Shown: positions 13,926-24,286 of the stretch, in pieces
Layout: each line of letters starts with the position of its first letter
How positions within the stretch are numbered: position 1 is the first letter of the stretch
DNA from: Mermis nigrescens
Taxonomy: Eukaryota > Nematoda > Enoplea > Mermithida > Mermithidae
Direction of reading: 5' to 3'
Assembly (NCBI GenBank): GCA_036768485.1
Contig: JAVLUZ010000513.1
Location: 1,129,425 to 1,193,424 of the forward strand
DNA: 64,000 nucleotides
Position numbers and translations under genes: made by a program
Notes under the pieces: model-generated
What the model was told of the DNA's origin: nothing
Database searches by the model: none
Seen by the model: the letters and a program-made list of their open reading frames with translations, nothing else

Positions 13926-14164
13926 GTCCAAAGTGCCGGAAACGGGGTTGGGGTGTTGACCCTGATGTGGCGTACATACTTGGGGAATCCCGGTTCCGGT
14001 GCTTTAGTCGTTTTCCTTTCCGCTTCCGGCTTTTACCCATCGTTTCCCCCATAATTTATTCTTGTCTTCTAACAGATCAATCAACTTATAGATAAAAATC
14101 GCCAATTCAGCTTATCCTAAGTTGACACTTTAAACACGATAGACTAAGATGTTAAGAACCGCCG

Positions 14165-14245
14165 TGAACTCCCGTATAGGTCAGTGGTAAAACGTCTGCT
14201 TGACGTCGAAGCAACCCGGATTCGATCCCAGCCGATAACTTTTTG
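14165..14245 (+). ncRNA. tRNA-like sequence (decayed tRNA or SINE head)
   Basis: It contains a D-arm-like block taggtcagtggtaaaacg, a 5-bp anticodon-type stem (TGCTT/AAGCA) and a B-box-like GGATTCGATCCCA. The loop lacks the U33 expected in a tRNA, and the T stem pairs poorly, so this is not a functional tRNA as read. It lies inside hAT-like element 1. No target duplication was identified. Confidence 0.4.
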
Positions 14246-14902
14246 TTTAGCGCACTTACTACAGTATGTCTCAGCACTGATTAAATGCCTAAATTCAATT
14301 TATATGGGCGGATTAGTGCATTAAAAATGGAAGAATTCCAGCCACTCGCCCTCACTAAGCTGATCTGCCGAATCACAGTAATTCGTCTTGTTTCGTTTAC
14401 TGTATCCCTTGAAAAATTTACTAAAAAGCTCTCGAATAAATGAAACAAACTATAAGTCTAAGCCTATGAAGAATAGAGAAGTTTGAAAGAATCAATAAAT
14501 GTTGCGACTATACTTTGTATACAGGCGCACAGAGCACGATTTGATGCTTGTGAAAAGAAAGAAGTGACTTGCTGTCAGCCAGTAGTAGTAGTACGTGTGT
14601 CAGTCAGATACCACGGGTAAACCCCCAAACCTACATTTATGTGTCCTGCCTTTGGCTGTTTTGCATCACCCACTCTCGTTTATTGCACTTCACATACATC
14701 ATTCTCCTAGTTCCAAGTGACCATATTTACATCTTTATCTTTATCTTTATCTTTTCGATTCCTTTATCTTGCAAATTATCTTTATCTTTCTTAATTTTTA
14801 TATCTTTATCTTTATCTTTATCTTCTAGATTTTGAAATTTCAACTTTATCTTTATCTTTTATCTTGCGAAAAATCCTTATCTTTTACAACACTACATAAT
14901 TG

Positions 14903-15888
14903 GTTGACCCCAACATATATTTCCCTAACAGCTACACTGGTACATTTCTGAGGGTGCGGTTTCATTGAAAGATAGATAATAAAAAAGATAGAAAGATTAA
15001 ATAAAAAAGTGTAAAGAAAAACCTTACAGGTTTATTCTTTACACGTAATATGTATGACGCTTCTACATCGCGTCGAATGGGGATAACAGTGTTAACTAAT
15101 CAGCCGATCGCCAAAAAGCACTTTCTTAGTATATACCTACTCGCCTTCCGCATCTGATTAACTGATCATAATTGCAATCTGTTATAGCCTGTTTCATTTA
15201 TCCGAGAGCTTTTCCAGCAAATATTTTTCGATGCTACAGTAACTCTATCTTTTCTACTCACTGTATGCCGTCGCACGTTCTCTCAGCTCCTAAGAGCAAA
15301 ACCTACCCAGAGTGCCAAAGCACAAGATTTAAGAGCCAGATGTAAATACAGGGCTCGTCCAAGTCTACTGAAACGACAAGGAACGGGTGTATTCACCTTC
15401 GGGACTTACTTTGGTACTTAGGTACTTAGATCTGCTCTCAGCGCTGGCCCCGATCGCTTAGTCTGGAGCGACTTCGGTCTTTGGACCCTTACAGACCCTA
15501 CGGCTTCGATCCCATCGGTCCTAATATTGCTGACCACTTCTTGACGGGTGATCTCAGCAGCTACGCACTAAGCCCTACGAATACCTACCTAAATCCCGGA
15601 ATTGCCGCAAGGTCAGTTGACCTATTCCAACCGCTCAAGTTGATAAATTAACTTCTTTCTGGATTCGAATCAATCAGAAATGTTTTTGGTTCCTAATGTA
15701 CGTAGCACAATGAAATTTGAAAACAACACCAACGAGCTCTATCAATCATCATAAAAGATTAAACAATATTTTTGATCAATTTTGGGATTGAGAAAAACTT
15801 TTGAACGAAATAAATAGACACGCGAAATTTACCTATTCCTCCACCAATTTTCCAGAAATCCTCGACGATGGGAAACACCGACCACACC
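14903..15888. other. Intergenic sequence, partly repeat-derived
   Basis: 14925-15060 resembles the outer end of the 1-1970 / 34563-36540 family (the 'aaagatagataataaaaaagat' region plus GTGTAAAG). 15187-15290 repeats a 'tatagtctgtttcatttatccgagagctttt' sequence also at 11396 and, inverted, near 14455. 15297-15660 is less AT-rich and not recognised. No gene is supported. Confidence 0.5.
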
Positions 15889-16307
15889 CTCGGTATAAAG
15901 AAACCCCTGGGCCCAACCCGTAAATCCTACTAATGAAAAAGATTGGGAGAAAGAAAATGCATGATAAGCATAGGTAACCACACACGGAGCCTGGACCATG
16001 ACAATCATTAGTAACAACTAGTGATGTAAAAGATCATCTGGATCTGATCTTTTTATCCAGATTCAGATCCAGATCCAGATCATCTGGATCTGGATCTGGT
16101 TATTTTCTGATCTGGTTATCTGATCTGGATCTGGATCTGCCAGAAAATCGGAACCCGATCTTTATCTGGATCTGGATCTGTTTAGCCAACTAATATCTGG
16201 TTAAAAAGATCAGAAAGTTATTTTTGCACGATGGTATTCTTTCTGTTTTACAATTTACTCTAGGTAGGTTATCTAATCAGTTGTAGCCTAACATGCACGG
16301 ATTGTGT

Positions 16308-16640
16308 GACAACAGCCCCACTAGTCCCAACAGCCCCACCGTCCCAACAGCCCCACCATCCCAACAGCCCCACCATCCCAACAGCCCCACCAGAATCCCA
16401 ACAGTCCCACCCGTCCCAACAGCCTCGCCAGTCCCAACAGCCCCACCGTCCCAACAGCCCCACCAATAATACCAATTGCCACACCAATCCCAACAGCCTC
16501 ACCAATCCCAACAGCCCCACCAATCCCAACAGCCCTAGCAATCCCAACAGTCTCACCGTTCCAACAGCCCAACCGTCCTAACAACCCCACCAATAATCCC
16601 AACAGCATCACCAGTCCCAAGAGCCCCACCAATGCCTAGA
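16308..16640 (+). repeat. Minisatellite, 15-18 bp unit CCCAACAGCCCCACC
   Basis: About 20 imperfect units in tandem. The inverse complement array lies at 17300-17540, so the two can fold back on each other. Pro/Thr/Gln open frames through it are composition artefacts. It probably forms the subterminal array of an element nested in hAT-like element 2. Confidence 0.9.
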
Positions 16641-17299
16641 AATTCCACCGTTCCAGCAGTCCTACCCTTCCAACAGTCGAACTGTCCTAAGCACACGAGT
16701 TTAACCCCTAACCCGAAATTCTGGGAATCCCCAAATTATGTTAGACCCCAGAATTCTATTTTTAGCACATTTCTCGGTCACCTTTATCCACCAGACCCAC
16801 AGAATTTGTTCGCTTCAATAATCATAGATGCACAGAACGACCGGTCTGCAGAACAAGTTTTGAGCCAAAAATTGACCTCAAAACTGGTATGAATGTTAAA
16901 ATAGCATTATAAACTGCACTAATCCACATTTTCTGGCTATTTTAAATCAGATTAGCGTGAAAGTTTTGATTTTCCTTTTATTTTAACACTTGTATTTCCT
17001 TTTTTCACTAGGACAGTTTTCATTTTTTTCTGGCATTGTAGAGTAGACCATAATGAGCAGGGATCGAATCTTGCGAGATGACTCGAATGAGGCAAAATCC
17101 CGGAATGTGCACAAATGCTGAAGCTTCAATTCTGACAGGTCTACCAGTTTCATAGGTAGATTTATTCTGGAAATGTAAACCTGCACACTCGTTTATGGTC
17201 TTGATGAAATAACAGATTCGGAAAATAGTCAAAAAATATCTTTCATAAAAAATTAATTTTGCCCGATTTTATTATATCGTATAATAGCGATTGCTCTAA

Positions 17300-17540
17300 T
17301 GGTGAGGCTGCTGGGATTACTATTGAGGCTGCTGGGACGGTGGGGCTATTGGAACGATGGGGCTGTTGGGATTGGTGGGTCTGTTGGGATCGGTGGGGCT
17401 GTTGGGATTATTGGTGGGGCTGTTGGAACGGTGGGGCTGTTGGGGCTGGTGGGGCTGTTGGGATTTTTGGTGAGGCTGTTGAAACGGTGGGGCTGTTGGG
17501 ACGGTGGGGCTGTTGGGACTGGTGGGGCTGTTGGGACATT
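17300..17540 (-). repeat. Minisatellite, inverted partner of 16308-16640
   Basis: Tandem GGTGGGGCTGTTGGGA units, the complement of the array at 16308. It is flanked by a gcatgcac-like sequence, as the first array is, which suggests short terminal inverted repeats of one nested element (about 16290-17555). Confidence 0.88.
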
Positions 17541-17606
17541 GCCCATGCACGCGGGGCTGACGGAGGAGTCTGCTGGGGGTTTGGACACCCCCAGATCTGT
17601 GCTGAC

Positions 17607-17867
17607 CACATGTGGGCGTGGGGGGTTGATGGGTATGCACCCCCACCAGAAGTTGAAATACCCCCCCCCAGAAATCCAAATACCCCCGAAATTCAGATTT
17701 TGAATTTTTTTTTTGCTTTTTTGGCGATTTTTTGATGCCATGGATAGTGCTCGATGAGAAACATCGAAAAATTGTGTTGTTTTCGCCTTACGACCACTTT
17801 TAAGACCATTTTTTGCCCTTTGAAAATTTTTTTATCCCCCCCAGAATTTTGGTGCTGCCCACCTATG
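17607..17867 (+). mobile_element. Family P short element, 261 bp
   Basis: It runs from CACATGTGGGCGTGGGG to GGTGCTGCCCACCTATG. The flanks gtgctgac (17599-17606) and atgctgac (17868-17875) match 7/8. It lies inside hAT-like element 2. Confidence 0.85.
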
Positions 17868-18982
17868 ATGCTGACCCTCCAGAATGGCTAAAAAGTGCCG
17901 CTGACCCCCCATAAATTTTTTTGTTTCAGAAAAATTTTTGAAGCTCTGCAGAAAATTAACTTAAATGATAAAAATGTATTGAAGGTTGTTTTTTTCACAT
18001 AAATTATCATCAGAATTGACCTTTGAGAGACTTTTTTGCCTAAAAGTGGGAAAATTTTGATTTTTTTCGAAAAATTTTTGTTGAAAAAGTGTTTTTCAAT
18101 GGATGCGCGACATCGAGAAACGTCTAAAATTAATGTTTTTAATGCCCATGGGCCATTTTTATCGCTTTTTTGATGTTTGAGAAAAAATTTGATTTTGACC
18201 CCCCCCCAGAATTTCTATGCTGTACATATATAGTTTTAATTGGTGCACCTGTCATTTTTCATGGATTTTAACAGCGTTTTTCTTTGTTGAATTGAAATTA
18301 AGCAGGTTTCTTCATAGTATTGCATTTTGTGTTGTTAGGTATATAATGTATCGTTTGTGTTTTTTGACAGTGATATCCTTCTAAAATAATACACATTTCC
18401 TTTCTTACGAGCGATCAAAAGAAGCATTTGATTCTCCTGTTTGACCACAATGTTGCCAAATTCCAGACATCTCACGTTCCTGTGAATATTTATTGCCGTT
18501 TTGTTTACAAAGTTGTCAATTAAACCTGTTGTAATAATTTTTACATTTTTCATGCCTCGATTTCAAGCCCACTGGTAAAAGTCTAAACTTGTGAGATTTT
18601 CCTTTTTAGACAATTTTCACTGATATCATTGTTATGTAAAAACTCTAAAATGCAAATTTCCCTCGGCGCTGCCCCAGACTCTCTGGGGGGCTGTTATATT
18701 AGTCCTGCCATCAAAGACCCCCCAATCCATGTGGGCTTAGGCGCTTTGCGCCCTCCTTTTTAGCAATACAAATTGCTGCACAAAAATATTTTTATCTGGA
18801 TCTGGATCTGTATCTGGATCTTTTTAAATTTTGATCTGGCAAAACGATCTGGATCTGCATCTGGTTATTTTCTGATCTGGTTATCTGATCTGGATCTGGA
18901 TCTGCCAGAAAATCTGAACCCGATCTTTATCTGGATCTGGATCTGGGTAAAATTCTGGATCTTTTACATCACTAGTAACAAC

Positions 18983-19306
18983 ACCCGGAGCCTGGGAGAA
19001 ACGGCGAAACCGTGATAAGCGTAGGTAACCACACCCGGAGCCTTGAAGAAACGACAAAATCATGATAAGCATCGGTAACCACACCCGGAGCTTGGGAGAA
19101 ACAGGAGAAATGGCGAAACCATGATAACCATAGGTAACCACAACGGGAGCCTGGGAGAAACGGGAGAAACGGCGAAACCATGATAAGTATAGGTAACCAC
19201 ACCCGGAGACTGGGAGAAACGGGAGAAACGGCGAAACCATGATAAGTATAGGTAACCACACCCGGAGACTGGGAGAAACGGCAAAACCGTGATAAGCATA
19301 GGTAAC
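18983..19306. repeat. Minisatellite, about 60-bp unit (first block)
   Basis: Units read ggtaaccacacccggagcct, then gggagaaacg once or twice, then gcgaaaccatgataagcata. Length varies by loss of one 10-bp GGGAGAAACG module. It is split from 19568-19990 by a family P insertion. Long open frames on the minus strand come from the repeat period and are not genes. Confidence 0.92.
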
Positions 19307-19567
19307 CACACCTGGGCGTGGGGGGTTTGGGGGGTATGCACCCCCAGAAACCAAAATACTCCCCCCAGAAATCAAAATACCCCCCCCAGAATTCAATTTT
19401 TGAAAATTTTTTTCGCTTTTTTCGCAATTTTTTGATGCCAATGGATAGTGCTTGATGAGAAACGTCGAAAAATGGTGTTTTTATCACCATACCATCGTTT
19501 TTAAGGCCATTTTTTGACCTTCAAAAAAATCTTGCACCCCCCAGAAATTTCTTGCTGCCCACGTATG
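19307..19567 (+). mobile_element. Family P short element in the minisatellite, 261 bp
   Basis: It runs from CACACCTGGGCGTGGGG to TTGCTGCCCACGTATG. A perfect 8-bp duplication, taggtaac, lies at 19299-19306 and 19568-19575; both are part of the array unit. Confidence 0.9.
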
Positions 19568-19990
19568 TAGGTAACCACACTCGGAGTCCGGGAGAAACGG
19601 GAGAAACGGCGAAACCATGATAAGCATAGGTAACCACACTCGGAGTCCGGGAGAAGTGGGAGAAACGGCGAAACCATGATAAGCATAAGTAACCACACCC
19701 GGAGCCTGGGAGAAACGAGAGAAACGGCGAAACCATGATAAGCATAGGTAAGCACACCCGGAGACTGGGAGAAACGGGAGAAACGGCGAAACCATGATAA
19801 GCATAGGTAAGCACACCGGGAGCCTGGGAGAAACGCGGAGAAACGGCGAAACCATGATAAGTATAGGTAACCACACCCAGAGACTGGGAGAAACGGGAGA
19901 AACGGCGAAACCATGATAAGCATAGGTAACCAAACCCGGAGCCCGGGAGAAACGGCGAAACCATGATAAGCATAGGTAACCACACCCGGA
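19568..19990. repeat. Minisatellite, about 60-bp unit (second block)
   Basis: This continues the array at 18983-19306. It ends in a palindromic GGAGAAACGTTTCTCC stretch (about 19986-20095) that joins the right inverted arm of the composite element. Confidence 0.92.
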
Positions 19991-20150
19991 GAAACGTTTC
20001 TCCCACCGGGGAAAATTTTGATGGGCGAAACGTTTCTCCGGGAGAAACGTTTCTCCTCCAGGTGAAATTTTGATGGAGAAACGTTTCTCCCAATCGGGAA
20101 ACACTAGTAGGATTTACAGGTTGGCCCAACCCCTGGGTGGGTTTTATATC

Positions 20151-21592
20151 TTATTCTAACGCTATATACACGGCCTGGTGCCGGAAACCAAAATAACACG
20201 AAAAACGACTAAAACGTACTTGACGATAAAATCGTACGTCAACTAACCAACTAAAATGATGATCTCATAGGATCATTACAGTAAACGAAAGTTTACGTTA
20301 AAATAACATAATACGGAATTACTTTTAACTCACAACGAATGTTCTAAACTATGATGAGCGGTAATGTATAAAACAATTACTATTATCATTTACTTAATTC
20401 TATGCTACCGGACAAGTATCTTATTGTTTTTTATATTGAAAATTTGGGAAAAGATGGGAAACTGAATGCATAGCCCACAGTGCACTATCCCGTGATAGCT
20501 ACTAGTATTGGCTATGTAAATGGCTACCGCGAACTGCTAACACTAGTTCGCCAACCGTGTAACTCTCGTAGTTACACAGATAACGTAAGTATGTATGTAC
20601 ATACCTACATACAATGGACGATAACCAACCGGATGAAAGCCCTTGCACTGATTGGCTGAATTTTTACTGCTTCCGGAATCACTTTACTGTCAAAAAGTCA
20701 AGAATTTCAAAACAGACTATATATGTACAGTAGGTACACTACATATATAGGTACATTCGTTGCGTTTATAACCGTCGGGAGCTCGCGCGACTCCTTGCAG
20801 TATCTAGCGATGTAGCTCACGGTTCTGGTGTGCAGGCAATACCTGATTTGGGATGCTTGAGCCTACTTCAAGTCGTTTTTTAACTCAGTACCCAGTTAGT
20901 AGGGAGCGTGTTAAGTTTTGTTGTAACGGTATAACATTTTCAAATTTCAATCGGTCATACGACTTATCTAATTCAGTTTTGCGTGCTGTTTAGTCTGATG
21001 TTTTTAAATTATGGACAGCATTCTGTTTGATCTATCATATTAAATTGTAGACAAATGAGTAAGCTCGATAGCACTTTTTTATTTTTCAAATAATATACTC
21101 CCGGAGAGGTGGTGTAAAAGAGCGTAAAAATCTGGGGTTGAAAAAAACACATTTTGGCAGTTTCCAACTTTTTTATGTCTGCCAATTTCGCAGATTGAGT
21201 CCACAAAACCCTATTTATGGAAATTTATGGAAAAGTACTACGGTTTAAGTGCTACACGATGAACTCGACCGCATTTGTTCAAAGGCAATAGGTAATAAGT
21301 TCTATCAGTTAAAAATTTACAATCTGGTGGTGGACGAAAAAACACGTTTTTACTATCGTTTATAGTCTTTTTCATTTTGACTTTGAGGGTTTTAAAAAAG
21401 TTTAAAGTGACTACAAAAGTGTTTTAAACTAATACGGTAAATATGATATTCTATAGTATATCGAGGCACTTGAAGACATATGCCAGTGTTAAGCCGCATT
21501 ACTACATCAAAAGTTTAAATCGCTTTTGTATGTAGCCTAATTCTTGTGGAAAAATTTAAAAGAAAACCGGAAAGTTAAATGAGACAGACTAC
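20151..21592. other. Intergenic, mostly unique sequence
   Basis: 20500-20960 looks non-repetitive and locally less AT-rich (agctcgcgcgactcc near 20780) with TATATA-like motifs just upstream. It could hold a promoter or untranslated exon, but no reading frame supports a gene. 21050-21560 contains GTGTAAA/TTTAAAC units related to the 123-bp repeat family. Confidence 0.4.
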
Positions 21593-21845
21593 CACACATG
21601 GGAGTGGGGGTATGCACCCCCAGAAGTTGAAATACCCCCCCTCAGAAATCAAAATACCTTCCAGAAAAAGTTTTTTTGCTTTTTTAGCAATTTTTTGATG
21701 CCACTGGATAGTGCTCGATGAGAAACGTCGAAAAATGGTGTTTTTTTCGCTATACAACCACTTTTTAAGGCCATTTTTTGACTTTTGAAAATCTTTTCAC
21801 CCCCCCAGAAATTTTTCCACCTCTTCCCTCCAGAATTTCGGTATG
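21593..21845 (+). mobile_element. Family P short element, 253 bp
   Basis: It runs from CACACATGGGAGTGGGGG to CAGAATTTCGGTATG. A perfect 8-bp duplication, cagactac, lies at 21585-21592 and 21846-21853. Confidence 0.88.
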
Positions 21846-21952
21846 CAGACTACACCTTATTAATCGCCTCGGTTGTAAATCGGGACGTACGAAATATTAT
21901 AAAAAATAAAGTAGGTATATATATGTACGTCTCAAAGGTTACACATCGCACT

Positions 21953-22073
21953 TATAGTCCGTTTCACATGACGTCGTGCATAAATTCTAAGAATTTTCAT
22001 CGACAGCAGGCCGAGGGTCACGATTACGATTAGTTTTAAAATTTATGACCGAAGTTGTGTACAACGGACTATA
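21953..22073. mobile_element. Tiny MITE, about 120 bp
   Basis: The ends TATAGTCCGTT and AACGGACTATA are perfect 11-bp inverted repeats that begin and end with TA, consistent with a TA target. It is non-coding. Confidence 0.6.
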
Positions 22074-22329
22074 GATGCGTTCCTTTACACTCAATACCAT
22101 TACTTTTGGTGTTGATAACTCCAAACTCGAGGGTAAAAATCATTTTTTTGACACTTTGTGTCTGCCAACTACTCCGCTTATGAATCGGATGGAGAGAATT
22201 TGAGGATGTTATCCTAATTATAAAAATTTAGTAAGCATCGAGGATCACGCATGCCCCTGGGCACGTTTAATTGCACCAATATTCAGTCATTGTAGAGGTC
22301 TAAATTTTACACAAAAACTCATTTTATTT

Positions 22330-23290
22330 TCTGAGCGTTGCAAAAAGCAATTTTTTCAAGATGTTCTCCGTAATGCCAGGATTACGAATCTGGCTATTTT
22401 CTTTACACCTAATAGCTGTGTAAAGTTTATATTACAAATTAACTTTAGCATCAGAGCTTTGAAGAGGCTTAAAGTTTTTTCAAAGTGTCGCCGTAACGTC
22501 AGGATTATAAATCTAACAGAAAGTTTTTTTACACTCTGTAACTGCGTAGTTGATACTGAGAATTATCATTAGTACCAAAGTGTTGTAGAGGCTAAATTTT
22601 TCCAAAAGACTTCTCCTTAACGACAGGATTATAAATCTCTATGTAAGTTTACTTTACACCCATTATTTGTGTAACGCTTACGCTGAAAAGCAACTTCAAT
22701 TCCAGACCGCTACAGAGGCACAATTTTTCTCCAAAATCGTCAGCATGTCAGGATTACTAATCTGACCATAACTTTGCATTACACCAAGTATTTGTGCACA
22801 TTGTACACTGAAAAGAAACTTTAGAATCAAGAGTTGCAGATGCATGATTTTCCTTCAAAATCTTAACCGTGACGTCAGGATTAATAATCTGATCATAACT
22901 TTCCCTTACACCTAAAATCTATTTCACGGTACCTTGTGCATGTAAATCAAATTTCAGCGCTAAAGCGAGCAGCTACAAAAGTGATTTCTAGCAAGCCTGC
23001 TGTACTACGATTTTGCAATTAAAACTTTATATGCATATCTATCGCTGTGCACAATATCGTGACTGATGCTTGAGTTTAAACCACTTTTGTGATATATTTA
23101 TATTGACTCAAAAATTACGATCCATGCACAAGGTTTCGTGAAGCAGACTTTAATACTCGTGTAAAGTGTACACTGAAAATCAGTCTTCAGTTCCAGAGTG
23201 TTGTAGATGGTTAATTTTTTCAAAATGTTCGCCGTAACATCAGGATTAAAAATATGACTGTAACATTTCTTTACACCCAGAGAAACACGA
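22330..23290. repeat. Degenerate tandem array, 123-127 bp unit
   Basis: The block caggattaNNaatct recurs at about 22377, 22500, 22624, 22749 and 22876, a steady spacing of 123-127 bp, and again near 23240. Each unit holds a TTTACAC...GTGTAAA pair. The motif content matches the 1-1970 and 34563-37000 family, so this is a dispersed block of the same array. Confidence 0.82.
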
Positions 23291-23470
23291 ATCTGACTTT
23301 TAATTTCTTATGTTTGAGATAAGATTGTCTTGTTTAAAAAGATAATGCTAATGCTCAAGAACAGTCTTGTGTTCCACGTTCATGGAATGTTGTCATTATT
23401 TTGGCATGTTGCCGTATGTGTTTACTGGCTGATTTACTCAAATCATGCTAATTAAAAATAGGGTAGGTAT

Positions 23471-24286
23471 TAGCAAAGAAAAATGCTCCGATGGAACAAA
23501 AAAGGACGAATATACTTGGGACTACGCATCATTAAGGACTTAAAAGGAAGGGACTATGGAAAAGTTGTAAGAATCTGCTAAAAATTAGACTACGCTAAAA
23601 ACACTGAAAATCGTAGTATATTCTGCGGCCTCTGATCTAGTTTCTTATCAACATCAAATTTTTTAAGTAAAATTTAGTTAATGGTCAAAGGCTTGATGAA
23701 TGAATTATGACATGCATGTCGAGTTTGTAATCACAGCCCTATAGCAATGCATGCCGTGATAGCGTAGCAATGCGTATTACGTCATTTGTTAATTAATGAT
23801 TGCTTCTTTTCAATGAATAAGCTATTCATTTTATTGACGGAGGTGCAAGCACACCTGGGCGTGGGGTTTGGGAGGTATGCACCCCCAGAAACCAAAATAC
23901 CCCCCCAGAAATCAAAATACCCCCAGAATTCAATTTTTGAAAATTTTTTTTCGTTTTTTTCGCAATTTTTTGATGCCAATGGATAGTGCTTGATGAGAAA
24001 CGTCGAAAAATGGTGTTTTTATCGCCATACCACCATTTTTAAGGACATTTTCGACCTTCAAAAAATCTTGCACCCCCAGAATTTTCTTGCTGCCCACGTA
24101 TGGGTGCAAGTCCCTTCTGCAAGCCGCAGAATATACTTCGATTTTTTGCGTTTTTAGCGGGTTTAATTTTTCGTAGATTCTTACAACTTTCACAGGCTAG
24201 GGTCCTCTTCTTTTATGTCCTTAGTTGTGGGTGATTCCATGTAAATATATTCGTCCTTTCGTTACATTGGAGATTTTTCTTTGCTA
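23471..24286. mobile_element. Foldback element (TAGCAAAGAAAAAT ends) with a family P insertion
   Basis: The left arm TAGCAAAGAAAAATGCTCC (23471-about 23640) is inverted at about 24118-24286. A second copy is at 37672-38430, where the outside left flank is also related (23329-23470 matches 37539-37672), so the full element may be longer. No transposase. Confidence 0.75.
23850..24102 (+). mobile_element. Family P short element, 253 bp
   Basis: It runs from CACACCTGGGCGTGGGG to TTGCTGCCCACGTATG. A perfect 8-bp duplication, ggtgcaag, lies at 23842-23849 and 24103-24110. It is inserted in the loop of the foldback element. Confidence 0.92.

Larger units (their letters stand above)
11548..14050. 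mobile_element. Element with CCGGAAACGGAAAC arrays, nested in hAT-like element 1
   Basis: Inverted arrays of a GGGTAAAAGCCGGAAAC-type unit lie at 11548-11685 and 13990-14050. The outer flanks share a perfect 8-mer ataattta (11540-11547 and 14051-14058). The ends themselves (GGGTGTGGG and GGGGGAAAC) match poorly, so the exact borders are less sure than the duplication. It has 8-bp target architecture like its host element. Confidence 0.7.
11015..14894. mobile_element. hAT-like element 1 (TAGTGTTGTAAAAGAT ends, AAAGAT arrays), 3880 bp
   Basis: The termini are TAGTGTTGTAAAAGATA and its inverse. A perfect 8-bp duplication, cataattg, lies at 11007-11014 and 14895-14902. Just inside each end are arrays of TTATCTTTATCT units (about 11034-11165 and 14725-14880). 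Most of the interior is made of later insertions (11548-14050 and its contents). No transposase reading frame was found. The TAGTG ends and 8-bp duplication fit the hAT superfamily. Confidence 0.88.
16019..18974. mobile_element. hAT-like element 2 (TAGTGATGTAAAAGATC ends, GATCTG arrays), 2956 bp
   Basis: The termini are TAGTGATGTAAAAGATC and its exact inverse. A perfect 8-bp duplication, gtaacaac, lies at 16011-16018 and 18975-18982. The subterminal arrays are repeated CTGGATCTGGATCTG units (about 16035-16190 and 18790-18960). The outer end is almost the same as in element 1, but the array differs. The interior holds an inverted minisatellite pair and a family P copy. No transposase frame was found. 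Confidence 0.9.
15893..20150. mobile_element. Composite element: inverted ends around a GGGAGAAACG minisatellite, split by hAT-like element 2
   Basis: The arms at 15893-15953 and 20085-20150 are inverted copies sharing 'gtaaatcctacta' and 'gattgggagaaa'. The right arm reads inwards as TAGTGTTTCCCGATTGGGAG, echoing the TAGTG ends of the hAT-like elements here. The GGGAGAAACG motif in the end also forms the internal array. No clean 8-bp duplication was found, so the class and borders are tentative. Confidence 0.5.

Noticed and set aside
14165..14245. Functional tRNA gene
   Set aside because: A- and B-box-like blocks are present, but U33 is missing and the T stem and acceptor pair poorly. Kept only as a tRNA-like sequence.
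16269..17741. Pro/Thr/Gln-rich and Gly/Leu-rich open frames of 60-158 codons
   Set aside because: They follow the 15-bp minisatellite period; no start context, domain or splice support.
18983..19990. CRISPR-like regular repeat array
   Set aside because: There are no unique spacers between units; it is a minisatellite in a eukaryotic genome.
18881..20129. Long minus-strand frames of up to 206 codons with repeated WLPMLIMVSPF
   Set aside because: The 60-bp unit is a multiple of three and lacks stops in several frames, so these are repeat artefacts. All frames of the array look alike.
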